DNA of 64,000 nt from Setoptus koraiensis (taxonomy: Eukaryota > Arthropoda): positions 21,018,001-21,082,000 of the forward strand of contig CM106586.1 of NCBI GenBank assembly GCA_048013815.1, read 5' to 3'. Of this stretch, positions 10,730 to 20,159 are shown piece after piece. A program made the position numbers and the translations under genes. The notes beneath the pieces were generated by a model. The model did no database searches, was not told the origin of the DNA, and was given only the letters and a program-made list of their open reading frames with translations. Positions within the stretch are counted from its first letter, which is position 1; every line of letters starts with the position of its first letter.

Positions 10730-13038
10730 CTACTCAACTGAGGCCGTAGTGGTGGTGACATCCTCTTTTGCAGCATCTGTCGCTTCTGGTCCGTTAGTTG
10801 TGGAGCTGCCTGACTCATTTTGTGTTGTTCCGCTGTTGTCCGGGCGTCGAGTTGATGCAGAATCGTTCTTGTCTGGATTTTTGTTTTTCGGTTCATTATT
10901 ATCATTGTTGTGGCGACGAGCCCATGGTGATACATTGTGATAAAAGTCTCTCACCGATACTTGAACATCCGATAATGAATCCCGGAATCCTTGGGGCACG
11001 TGCTCACCAATGTTGATGTTCTGAAAGAAATTCCTAAATCTATCTGCGAATGGAACCCGTTGCTGCTGCTGCTGTAACTGTTGTTGATTTTGTATAACAT
11101 TGTATACAGTGTCAGCGTCACGTTGCAATCTGGATATTTCCGTGATTTTTCCGTCGATCTCATTGACCGATTGGTCGTTAGCGCCACTGGGCTCACTTCC
11201 TTCTTTTTCCACTTTTTGTCTCGTAACAATCGACTCCTGTGCAGCACCAACTAAACCAAATCCTGGCCCGGCTGGACCGTACAATGGTGGTGGAGCCACT
11301 GCTACAGGTTGTTGTTGTGGATTCAAAACGGCGCGAACATTGCCAAGAGTAGATTGCAACGAATCGGTAAGACCGTGCCACATTCTGTTGAGGTCGCGTT
11401 GCATATTTATAACATTAGATTGGATTTTGGCGCCCACACTATTCAAGTCGTTCTGTTTAGACTGATCTGGAGAGTTTTTGCCAGTTGTAGAGTCCGCAAC
11501 AGGATCCGTTAGAGTGTAGAGCGGATTGTTGACATCAATGTTATTGAGCAAATTATCAATGGAGGCCGACGATGCCTGGCCACTGTCTTGTCGGCCGCCT
11601 GCAGGCAGGAAGCCCCCGTAAGCAGGCGCTTGGTGTGGCGAACTTACAACACCGTTATGGGTGAGGTCTTGCCAAACTCGGGAGATTTTATTTTGCACTT
11701 TGGCCATCTGAGGCTGTACTTGGTTGTGCCAGAACTCAACAACAGAGGCGCCTAAACCGCGTTGATTGTTTCTATTTTCGTTGTTGCCGTTGTTGTTGTC
11801 CAATGTTGCTTGTCGCCCATTCAATTGACCGGTTGGATCAATATCATGAAAATTTTCAGCACCAGGCCCCGGTCCAAAGCCTAATGAGTGCTGGATGCGA
11901 TCAAAAAAGGTGCCAAATGCATTTGGTGGTGGCTGGTTCGGGTGAGCCGACGGAAATATGGGCCCATCGATTGGGGGCGAGAATAGATCACGATTGTCAG
12001 CGTTTGATCTGCTAGTGATGCTCGCTTGACTTGCCAAGGCGGTCAAATTGGCGGCGGTGCCGTTGTTTGACACTTGTTTCCAGAATCTGTTTAAATTATC
12101 TTGAGCGTCGCTTAGCCTGGCCACCATGGTCTTAAAGAATGCCGGCACTTGTTGGGCGATTCTTTGTTGAACGGGATTGCTGCTATTCGACACCTCTTGT
12201 CGCATTCTGTCCTGTAATAAGTTCAATTGTTGCTGAACAGTGGAATTCCACATGTTAGATAGATTGCTAAATACTGAATGCATTCCGCGATTCAATTGTT
12301 GCAATACAGTTGCGTTATTCAACGCTCGCATTTGTTCCTGCTCGAGTCCATTGCCGCCTTGCTGTTGTTGTTGCTGTTGCGATTCCGAGCGAGTCTCCAG
12401 TGAATCATTCTTTTTGTTGCCAACACCAAACATTGACAATAGCCTGCTGCCTAGATCATTGATAAATTTTGCTGGACGATCGGAACTTATCTGCTGATTG
12501 TCAGCCGGAATGAATGGCACTGGCTGGGGTCCGCCATTCATCGGATCAAATGGTGGTGATTGGTGGGGACCGGGAGACAAGTTCGGATACAACCGCTGAG
12601 GTTGATGGCTCAAAGCTGGATTATGCTGCGAGAAAGGTGGTAAGAATGCCCCCTGTGGCACCAATTGAGGGTAGAGGGCTTGGTTGGGTGGGGGTCCGTA
12701 GGGCATGAAATTCTGTCCATTGCCGCTAGGTTGTGTAGCCTGAGGGTTTGTGGGACCATTGCTCGATGGGTTGTTGTTGCTGCTTTCCTCATTGGCTTGT
12801 CTCTTGGTTAGAATTTTACTTTCCAAAATTGATCCTATAATTATTCATGAGCATAAGTTAAAATAAGAATATTAATTGTGTTCGTTGTGAAAAGTTTACC
12901 TGCAGCGATACCGTTGATAGGTTGTATATTACATATATAAATTGTTCACTCACTTTGTGATGCCAATGAATAGGACAATTGTCCAAACAGAAGTCCTGCC
13001 AGAACAATCGGAATGATTGCTCTTGTTTTTTGTTTCAT
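10730..13038 (-). CDS. Large secreted low-complexity protein with Trp-centred repeats
   Basis: Two exons: 12954-13038 codes a signal peptide (MKQKTRAIIPIVLAGLLFG...SLAS) and 10730-12834 codes the rest. A GTGAGT donor and an ATTATAG acceptor join in phase 1, giving about 729 aa. A Lys-Arg at residues 39-40 is a possible processing site. The mature part is rich in Gln, Asn, Pro and Ser with a Pro-rich stretch near residues 50-130. Helical segments with a recurring pattern break it up: LNRFWKQVSNN, ISRVWQDLTHNG and LNRMWHGLTDSL, plus related versions (NLSNMWNSTVQQQ). These look like degenerate amphipathic repeats. The last 80 residues are Asn/Asp/Ser/Thr-rich. I do not recognise a family; a secreted matrix, silk-like or lipid-binding role are all possible. 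Confidence 0.82.
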
Positions 13039-15144
13039 CGTCTCTGTGAATCAGATTGAACTCTTCGTCGAACCACAGATTTTATACGATACCGGTATTA
13101 TGTGAGAAAAGATTTTCTTCAATACAAATGAAACAATTTGTTTGGCGTCTATTTTTGTTTATAATCCAACTAACAGTCCATTTATGTAAGAGTTAGGAAA
13201 ATTTGGATGAAAGGACGACCAATGTTGATAGACGGCTTTCTAGAAAACTAGTATTGCTGAATGATCGGGCTCATATATACTAAAGCTCAATAGTTGCTTT
13301 CTTTTAGAGGCTTGATTAAAAGAAACTGTTTTCGTCTTTCTCTTGCTGCCTGTCGTAGATGACGATATAAGAATCGATTATTACAACTGGATATATAGTT
13401 GGGCGTTCAAAGTTACGTTCAAACAACTTGACATGATATAATCTAATGTATCGACCATGAATTAAGTAGTTTCAGAGATATGAGTGATTTGTTCGACGTA
13501 ATCTAGTGGCTGTTTATCACTTCGACGAAGTTGTTTGTGTGCAACGCGTATCGATTGAATTACACGCATCAACAATATAGTTGTGGGATATAAAAAACAA
13601 TTTTCTTGTTACAACTCTTGTATATTGAAACAGCTTAATTTAGCTTGTTAGCTTCTTAAATTAGCTGCTAATTTATTGAGTTCGAAGTCTTGTTACTAAG
13701 TTCTTCAGAATGATATCACTGATTTACATGTCGCACCTAATCGTACATTCCACATGCATAAGACTTTAAAGTGTATCTGCTCTGTTATTTCCTATTCTTT
13801 ATACTGAGTATCACTAAGTTATGGTGATGCCTCCATCTTTTTATCATGGCCACTGTTCGAAATGATGCCACCATGAGATGGTAAGTCAAAAAACACTATT
13901 GATAGTTATTGATGTTGTGTGTGACTTGACAAAATCATGAAAAAAGTTTGCCCAGTGCTCAAAGTGCTCAGGAGTAAAATTAGCAGGTATTCAAGCAGTC
14001 CTTGTTATTTTTAATGATCTCTCGCGCTTATGGAACTGCTTTTTCTCTTTCCAACAAGATCCTTTCCTTTGTTGATCTGGCTAGTTAAAGAATCTATTAT
14101 TGATCATATGTTGGAGTGGCAACATCTACCATAATAATCTGAAATCTGACAACTTTCAATCCTAAGTCAACAATTAGATAGTATGTATACGCCCACTACT
14201 GTCAAGTAGTATGTCTATTAGAATGAATTATCATCATCATTGTCGCTCATTATAATGAACGTGGCTAGATATGGACGCCAAGGAATTAGTAAGACGTGTT
14301 ACCGCATTCTCGAGAAGGCTTTCTGGAATCTCAATTGTAATTATCAGTGTTTGTGTGATTTATGCTGGCTAACCACTTTACATTCAAGTTGTGGGCTTGT
14401 GCAACAATAGAACACATAAACACTATTTTGTGGTCTTGTATAGTTTGACTAGTCAGTCAAGTGATTAGTTCCAGAGAAAATATTTGCGTGTCCATCACCA
14501 TTGAATCCTTCTCTACTACATACTACAACATTGTAGAATTTTCAATGTCTACTCTCTTTCACAATATTATTTCTATCTGTTGTGTATGTCGCCATATTGT
14601 CTTGTTGTCGATGTAGTATTTTTATAATTTTCAGGACAATAATTGCCAGGACAACAGATAGCGATTTAGTAATGTTGATAGACTGATAATAGGGAGTGAG
14701 GGGGTAACAAATGTAAGACTACTTTTGAATGACATGGTGGTGAGAATCAAGGAAATCTCACGGTTTGTTGAACACGATGAATACCAAAAATAATGACAGA
14801 TGTCTTTACGTGAGACACTCACAACAACTTGATCCCTCGAGATAATGAAAATGCTTATTGTTATTATTGTTGTTGTTTTCGTCGTTATTCCGACTTGTGA
14901 ACTGAACAGTCGCTTGATTTTAGCACCGTAGATCAACTCTGTTACCACAAGTAATAGCTGTGGGCTTTACTTGTGTACAGCCACAAATCAGCTCGTGCCA
15001 AAGTCTTTTTCAGGAAGATCACATTCGAGACGATGGGAATAATAGCCATTTATGAGTAACTAGTTCTGGTGATCTTTTCGGAAGTATTGCTTCAAATTTT
15101 TCATGATCACGTACATTTGGACCTTTATTATATAAGTTGCGATA
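13039..15144. other. Intergenic, AT-rich, no supported gene
   Basis: Upstream region of the secreted-protein gene and downstream flank of LARP7. I looked for a C-terminal LARP7 exon (xRRM) on the minus strand here and found none. Frames such as 14631-14948 have no protein-like features. Confidence 0.5.
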
Positions 15145-16054
15145 TCATGAGTGTGTTGGCCTTGATTTCACAACAATTGTTTGTCTGCATTTTCTGTGGC
15201 TTATTTTTTGAAGCTTATTGTATCTATTTAAATAGTTTAACCATGTGGATTTCATCATGACTCTAGGTGAAAAATTTGTCTCTGTTGAGCCGTCAACAAT
15301 ATAAGATAATTTGTTGTAATGACGATAGGCAGATAATGCTTCATCTGGTCGAGAGAATTCCACAAATGCATAACCTTGCGGCATCGGACGTGTCCTACCC
15401 TTGTTGATAGGATGGCCTTCAGGAAAGTGAGGTAAACTAACATAGTTGACCTGCCCATGTGAGGAAAATTTCTCTCTGAGAAGCTCTTGACTACAATCCT
15501 GTAAATCAAAATGTTCCACGTAGATGGTGCAAGGTGTGAGATCTTTTTCCAGCTCTTCTAACGGCAACGGTCGAAAGCGTCTGATCCTTTTTTCATCTCT
15601 ATCAACCTCCAGTAGTTTGGATTGGCCCGATTGCAATGCTAGAAATATGTCGTCAATACCATTTTTGGCCAATTCCTTCATTCGATTGAAATTCATCAAC
15701 TGATCCGCTTGAACCCAGTTGGTTCCTCTAAGAAAACTTGATTTCTTATGAGCACCAGTTAACTCGGCCATCATTGAGTCGTGTCTCAGATTTGTATCGC
15801 TGAAGTAGAACTCAACCTAATGTAAGTAAGGAAAACAAGAAAATATTTTAGATACGATTCACTAATGGTCTGGCTGACTTGTGCTCATATGACACCAAGT
15901 TTTGCCTTAGGAATCAATTGGGTTCGGGCGGATCAATTGACTAAGTTTAATCAAATTCACTCACCTGACGTTGCAACATTTCTAATATATCACCATTGTG
16001 TGACTTTTTGTGTCGCTTGTTTGGCGATTCCGTAATCGGTTCTTCTCGCTCCAT
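15145..16054 (-). CDS. LARP7: La-related protein 7, short form
   Basis: RNA-binding protein that holds 7SK snRNA in the 7SK snRNP. Exon 1 (15965-16054) starts at the ATG MEREEPITES. Exon 2 (15145-15816) joins in phase 0 through a TTAG acceptor. Total about 253 aa. The La motif begins at the junction (VEFYFSDTNLRHD) and includes NWVQADQLMNFNRMKELAK. It is followed by an RRM with CTIYVEHF and the RNP1-like QGYAFVEFSRPD. After a short linker the frame keeps the conserved LARP7 segment PRVMMKSTWLNYLNRYNKLQ, then stops about 20 residues later. Vertebrate LARP7 continues into a long basic linker and a C-terminal xRRM; neither is visible here. The gene sits head-to-head with MTERF4, 342 bp apart. 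Confidence 0.88.
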
Positions 16055-16396
16055 CTCTCAAATCTTACGAATATAAATGATTAAAGGATAAATAAAAAAT
16101 AATATCTGGAGAGATTTTCTAGGGCCGTATCATGTGTTCTTGCTAATGTGAAAACTGTTGGAACGCCCAACACGATGCTCTTCACAATTGTCAACAACGT
16201 ACATCTGTTGTGCGGTTGCACGATACGATTGTTTACAAGCCGAATAGCAACCACGTTTTTGTGAGTGAGATACATTGGTTTGTTGTTGTTGGTTGTTATT
16301 ATTATTTGTGTTGTATCCTATTACCATCATTAATCCGTCTTAATCATAACTGTACAATATCATTAGTCACCTTAATTATATATCCACGTTATCGCC
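16055..16396. promoter_or_regulatory. Shared LARP7/MTERF4 intergenic promoter region
   Basis: The 342-bp gap lies between two divergent start codons (16054 on minus, 16397 on plus). Its position implies a bidirectional promoter. I see no obvious TATA box at the expected place for either gene. Confidence 0.45.
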
Positions 16397-17248
16397 ATGT
16401 CAAGGCTAGTCAGTGCCACCAAAGATGTCGTCAAGGTGCTTGCTTCCCGTGGTTTTCTCGCCGACCAAATAGATATATTGCTGCCACGCTTGCATCCGGG
16501 TCTCACTGCTCAACCGAAATTGCTCGGCCAGGTTATTGACGCTTGGAATAGAGAAATGACAAAACTAACTTCGCAGCGAGCATCTGAAGACAACCCATTC
16601 ATTGTAGCCACTGCTAGCGCACCAGACTCTCTGGATCTTGGTTTCAATATAGACATGAATATGATATTAGCTGAAAGGGAGCCCAACTTACTCAATATTC
16701 ACCCAGACAAGATAGCAGTTAGAAAAGAAAAACTACTCAATCTAGGTATAGTATACAGTGCCGGAGAATTGTGGAAGTTGTTATATTTTGCACCTGCTGG
16801 ATTTTTTCTACAAGATTGGACAGAACTAGTTAAGAAATTCTACTACATTGAACACAATATTCTCAGTTGGTTGTACGATAAACATGAGCGTAAGGCGTTG
16901 AAAACCCATCCTATGGTGTCCAATGCCTTGGTTTCGGAGAAGTCATTCGATCATATCAGAGCTAGGTTCTTATTTGCCCAGAGGACCGGATACAAGACTC
17001 TTGTAAACAATCTCAAGGTGGAGTCATCTTCCAATCTAATAGGTTTGAGGGAGCTAATATTGTATGATACCGATGATTACCTTCGAAGGATAGCCCCGAA
17101 CGTCAAATTGGAGGAATATAATTGCTTTGTAGATCTTATAAAGAATAGTCGAGAACGAGAAAGCAACGACGATGCCAAAATTTATGAGCAGTTGGCTGAG
17201 TTAGAAAATATCAGATATGAAAAAAATAAAGGAACTGAGAGACAGTAA
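16397..17248 (+). CDS. MTERF4: Mitochondrial transcription termination factor 4-like
   Basis: mTERF-fold protein. Family members of this type act with the rRNA methyltransferase NSUN4 in large mitochondrial ribosomal subunit assembly. Single exon, 283 aa, starting at ATG 16397. Helical mTERF-type repeats are visible, such as KLLNLGIVYSAGELWKLLYF with the Pro-containing turn, and KTHPMVSNALVSEKSFDHI followed by RARFLFAQRTGYKT. The C-terminal block LRELILYDTDDYLRRIAP...YNCFVDLI matches the family-4 pattern and is followed by an acidic/charged tail (ESNDDAKIYEQL). I see no classic cleavable mitochondrial presequence, though the N-terminus is basic (MSRLVSATKDVVKVL). Assignment to MTERF4 rather than another mTERF rests on the C-terminal block. 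Confidence 0.75.
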   Translation: MSRLVSATKDVVKVLASRGFLADQIDILLPRLHPGLTAQPKLLGQVIDAWNREMTKLTSQRASEDNPFIVATASAPDSLDLGFNIDMNMILAEREPNLLNIHPDKIAVRKEKLLNLGIVYSAGELWKLLYFAPAGFFLQDWTELVKKFYYIEHNILSWLYDKHERKALKTHPMVSNALVSEKSFDHIRARFLFAQRTGYKTLVNNLKVESSSNLIGLRELILYDTDDYLRRIAPNVKLEEYNCFVDLIKNSRERESNDDAKIYEQLAELENIRYEKNKGTERQ

Positions 17249-17576
17249 CTGAGTGATTACAGCATCCATGGTCCTTAATCTTTTCGTAGTTTCTAGCTCG
17301 AAATGTCCATTTAAGAAAAATATCTTCTTTTGGGCGGATTTTCTGGGTAGATTTTGCCAGCAGACCAACATTCTTATTATTCGCATGTGAATATTCACTT
17401 TACGATTATAGCGAAATTCACGCACGAGCAGTCCAAGGATACCAATCCATCCGCAGCATCAGCTGTTCAAGGGCTTGCCATGCACACGTTTCTGAAGTTT
17501 ATCATTAATAACTAATCAACCATTGTCGAGGTATTTTTTTATTATTATCATCGGTTTAATCAATTAATTAACTAAC
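17249..17576 (+). other. MTERF4-DENR gap with coding-like tail
   Basis: The gap should hold the MTERF4 3' UTR and DENR promoter/5' UTR. Part of it (about 17350-17515) is an open plus-strand frame with protein-like composition, ending THEQSKDTNPSAASAVQGL...LKFIINN-stop. It has a possible TAG acceptor before it. I could not join it in phase to MTERF4. Confidence 0.3.
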
Positions 17577-18020
17577 ATGAGCGCATCACTGGAGAGTGGC
17601 CTGGACAATCTAGCCATTAGTGTTCAATATTGTGATCAATGCACATTGCCACCCGAATATTGTGAATTTACCAAGTGCGCGGAGAATGCCGATCCTGACC
17701 ACAAGAGACAGACCAGAGGAGGCAAAGCACAAGGGCCCAAGGTAAAAAAACAAGCCGAAAAGAAGATGGAAGTGTTCAGATCTAATAGAGGCAAGAAGAA
17801 ATTCGTTACTGTTGTAGTCGGTATGTCTACCTTTGGCGTCGATCTTAAGGAGGCCTCAAAATTTTTCTCAAAGAAATTCGCCTGCAGCAGCAGTGTCACA
17901 GGCACCGACGAAATAGTTGTTCAAGGAGATGTCAAGGACGAACTCATCGATATAATCTCAGAGAAATTTCCAGAAATAGATTCTGACCTCATAGAAGACG
18001 GTGGGGATCAAAAGAGATGA
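17577..18020 (+). CDS. DENR: Density-regulated protein (translation re-initiation factor)
   Basis: Partner of MCT-1 in recycling post-termination 40S subunits and re-initiating after short upstream ORFs. Single exon of 147 aa from ATG 17577. An N-terminal zinc-binding motif (YCDQCTLPPEYCEF) is followed by a basic linker (RGGKAQGPKVKKQAEKK). The C-terminal SUI1/eIF1-like domain (about residues 75-140) includes KKFVTVVVGMSTFGVDLKEA, FACSSSVTG and DEIVVQGDVKDELIDII, ending DLIEDGG. It is about 50 residues shorter than vertebrate DENR; the missing part lies between the zinc motif and the basic linker (no WLEKNFP-type segment). A poly(A) signal follows at 18208. Confidence 0.93.
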   Translation: MSASLESGLDNLAISVQYCDQCTLPPEYCEFTKCAENADPDHKRQTRGGKAQGPKVKKQAEKKMEVFRSNRGKKKFVTVVVGMSTFGVDLKEASKFFSKKFACSSSVTGTDEIVVQGDVKDELIDIISEKFPEIDSDLIEDGGDQKR

Positions 18021-18533
18021 TCTAGTATCGTGTAACGTTCTCTATTTTAGAACGCCTAACACACAATGTCCGGCATTCACTAGGAGACTATTGAGTCTTG
18101 TGCTCTGTTGAGATCATGGAGTCCATTGCTCTTTAGGAGACTATCGGGTGTCCACATCATATTATCACTCATTAAATTTTAGTATTTATAGTTAAGTTCA
18201 TTATAGTAATAAACCGGTAGAGATACTATTCCTGAATTTTAATCTCTACACGATATCATATGGTCGACATAAACAGTCTTGAATTTGCCGCTTCTCCTCG
18301 TGCTTGAAACAGCTGCTCCGCGTTGCCATTGCATAAACGTGGCTTCTTGCTGCGTGCTGATTCATAATTGTCATGTCGCCTCTTGTAAAATTCTGTCCTC
18401 CATATTGTTGTTGTTTTCAGGAACATTTTTAGTCATCAACAAAAATAGGATGCTCTAGTTTTTACTGTATCAGGTGAAACTTTCATAAAGATCTTGTCAG
18501 TTGATCACATTATTATGATCAGATAGTCATGCG
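18021..18533. other. DENR 3' flank and TVP23 5' flank
   Basis: It contains an AATAAA at 18208-18213, about 190 bp after the DENR stop. No other feature is evident. Confidence 0.5.
18208..18213 (+). terminator. Poly(A) signal for DENR
   Basis: AATAAA hexamer downstream of the DENR stop and before the next start codon, so it fits the 3' end of that transcript. Confidence 0.6.
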
Positions 18534-19226
18534 ATGATGGGCCAGGGATCTAGTCGCATGGAGCCGTCCTCTTTCGACGTGTTTGGCCTCGAGTCGAGTG
18601 CTAGTCATTGGACACCAGGGAAAAGAAAACGATTCACCCACCCATCTGCGGCTTTGTTTCATGTTATATTTAAATTTTTATCCATAGTACTTTATCTATT
18701 TGGTGGTATATTTGGACAAGAGTTCCTAACTACATTCGTTCTCATTATACTGTTGGTATCTATGGACTTTTGGGTAGTTAAAAATGTCACCGGACGACTA
18801 TTGGTTGGCTTACGATGGTCCAACTACATAGATAACGAGGGAAATTCACATTGGATATATGAGAACAAAAACACTTCAGCTGGACCGAATAATCGTGGCT
18901 CTGCAACCAACCCAAATAACAACTCTTCATTGTCATTAAATTTACAGAAAGAACTTGATTCAGTTAATAGATCTGCCGATGCATCTATATTCTGGTCAGC
19001 ACTCATATTAGCTCCAACATTCTGGTTTATATTACTGATAATATCATTGTTCAAATTGAACATTCAGTGGTTCATGTTAGTGGCCCTGGCACTGGTCTTA
19101 TCAACTTCAAATCTCTACGGATATGTGAGGTGTCGTCTTGGTACTAGCGATATTAGATCCATGGCAACACAATTCGTTGCTAAGCAATTATTTTATAACT
19201 TTATAGGTGGTTCATCGAACAACTGA
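18534..19226 (+). CDS. TVP23: TVP23 family Golgi membrane protein
   Basis: Multi-pass protein of late Golgi/TGN membranes involved in vesicle transport. Single exon, 230 aa; ATG ATG at 18534. After a hydrophilic N-terminus, four hydrophobic segments are visible: HVIFKFLSIVLYLFGGIF, FLTTFVLIILLVSMDFW, ALILAPTFWFILLIISLF and WFMLVALALVLSTSNLYG. The family signature DFWVVKNVTGRLLVGLRWSN and SHWIYENK lies after TM2. The C-terminus has SNLYGYVRCR, also conserved. It carries an Asn/Ser-rich insertion of about 30 residues (SAGPNNRGS...NNSSLS) in the cytosolic loop, making it longer than the usual ~200 aa. Confidence 0.92.
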   Translation: MMGQGSSRMEPSSFDVFGLESSASHWTPGKRKRFTHPSAALFHVIFKFLSIVLYLFGGIFGQEFLTTFVLIILLVSMDFWVVKNVTGRLLVGLRWSNYIDNEGNSHWIYENKNTSAGPNNRGSATNPNNNSSLSLNLQKELDSVNRSADASIFWSALILAPTFWFILLIISLFKLNIQWFMLVALALVLSTSNLYGYVRCRLGTSDIRSMATQFVAKQLFYNFIGGSSNN

Positions 19227-19750
19227 GAAGATGGTGGACAACGGCCCTGCCAAGATTATTCAGAAACTATACATCCCACGCGAAAACTATCATCAAGTAA
19301 ATCTCTAACGCAACGTATGACGATGAAGAGTTGGATGATTGGTTAAATGAGTTTCGCCATCAAGCCTGGATATGAACATTCATGTAGGAACATTTATTAT
19401 AACTGTGATTGTTATGATTTTCCCAATGCAAATATAGTAACTACTATATAGTAGCCTCAATTAGATTGAGCCTGTACAGATACATCCGCCAGTAACCTAC
19501 AAATAATAGCTTTCTATCACATTGTAATCTAACATTAGTTGATCCTCGTCAACCCCGACAATTTTATTAAAATAAGTACGTTATCACTCTCTAGCTTCAA
19601 TCTAAAATCATTATTAATAGTATCTAGTATTGCCTTGTATAAGAGATCCATATCAAGTATCGTGTGCGAGTTAATATTGACTTTTGTGTGCACCATGATT
19701 ACAATTTTGTTTTGAACTATTTGCTGTCGTTGACCGGCACTGGCCCCAAT
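19227..19750. other. TVP23 3' flank with a broken coding-like stretch
   Basis: Just after the TVP23 stop, an ATG at 19230 opens MVDNGPAKIIQKLYIPRENY and stops. About 15 bases later another frame reads YDDEELDDWLNEFRHQAWI-stop. The two look like pieces of one small protein separated by a frame change, but no normal-sized intron fits between them. The rest is AT-rich with no feature. Confidence 0.3.
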
Positions 19751-20159
19751 CTAGCAAATTGGAGTGGCCATCGTGGTCGAATAGGATGGAAAGTATCTCA
19801 ACTTTGTAGCAGAAGTTTCATTCATGACAGATTCGACCAGCTTTTTGAGCTCACACCATGACCTGGCTTCACACCTGTTGCCTGCATATTGTGTTGAATG
19901 AATAGACAAACATCGAAACGATACATTAGTTGAGTTATATTGGCAACAAAACAAGACGACACAATGGCATCCGTTCATAAACACGACGATCGTCAATCTT
20001 GTCGCTTACCTTTGTTGTTTAAGCCATCACTCGGTGGTATCACCTCACAGCCCTATGTTGGGCGAATGAGAATGAGTTGATTATCGATACTTGACGAATA
20101 TGGCTTTATGTGTCGTTTTACGACGGGCCAATGAGTATTACCTGAGGATCTAACGTCAT
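19751..20159 (-). CDS. Small hypothetical protein, or 3' exons of the zinc-finger gene
   Basis: Three short minus-strand exons join in perfect phase: 20142-20159 (MTLDPQ), 20010-20052 (GCEVIPPSDGLNNK) and 19751-19881 (NRCEARSWCELKKLVESVM...ATPIC-stop). The donors are CAG|GTAATA and AAAG|GTAAGC; the acceptors are CATAG and TGCAG. The product would be 63 aa with no known motif, signal peptide or membrane segment. The ATG overlaps the stop codon of the upstream zinc-finger frame. These could therefore instead be terminal exons of that gene, reached by another splice or a frame shift. I do not recognise the protein. Confidence 0.4.

Noticed and set aside
14631-14948. 105-codon minus-strand frame near LARP7, tested as an xRRM exon
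   Set aside because: Thr/Ile/Ser-rich with no RNP motif or aromatic pattern, and no splice sites joining it to LARP7.
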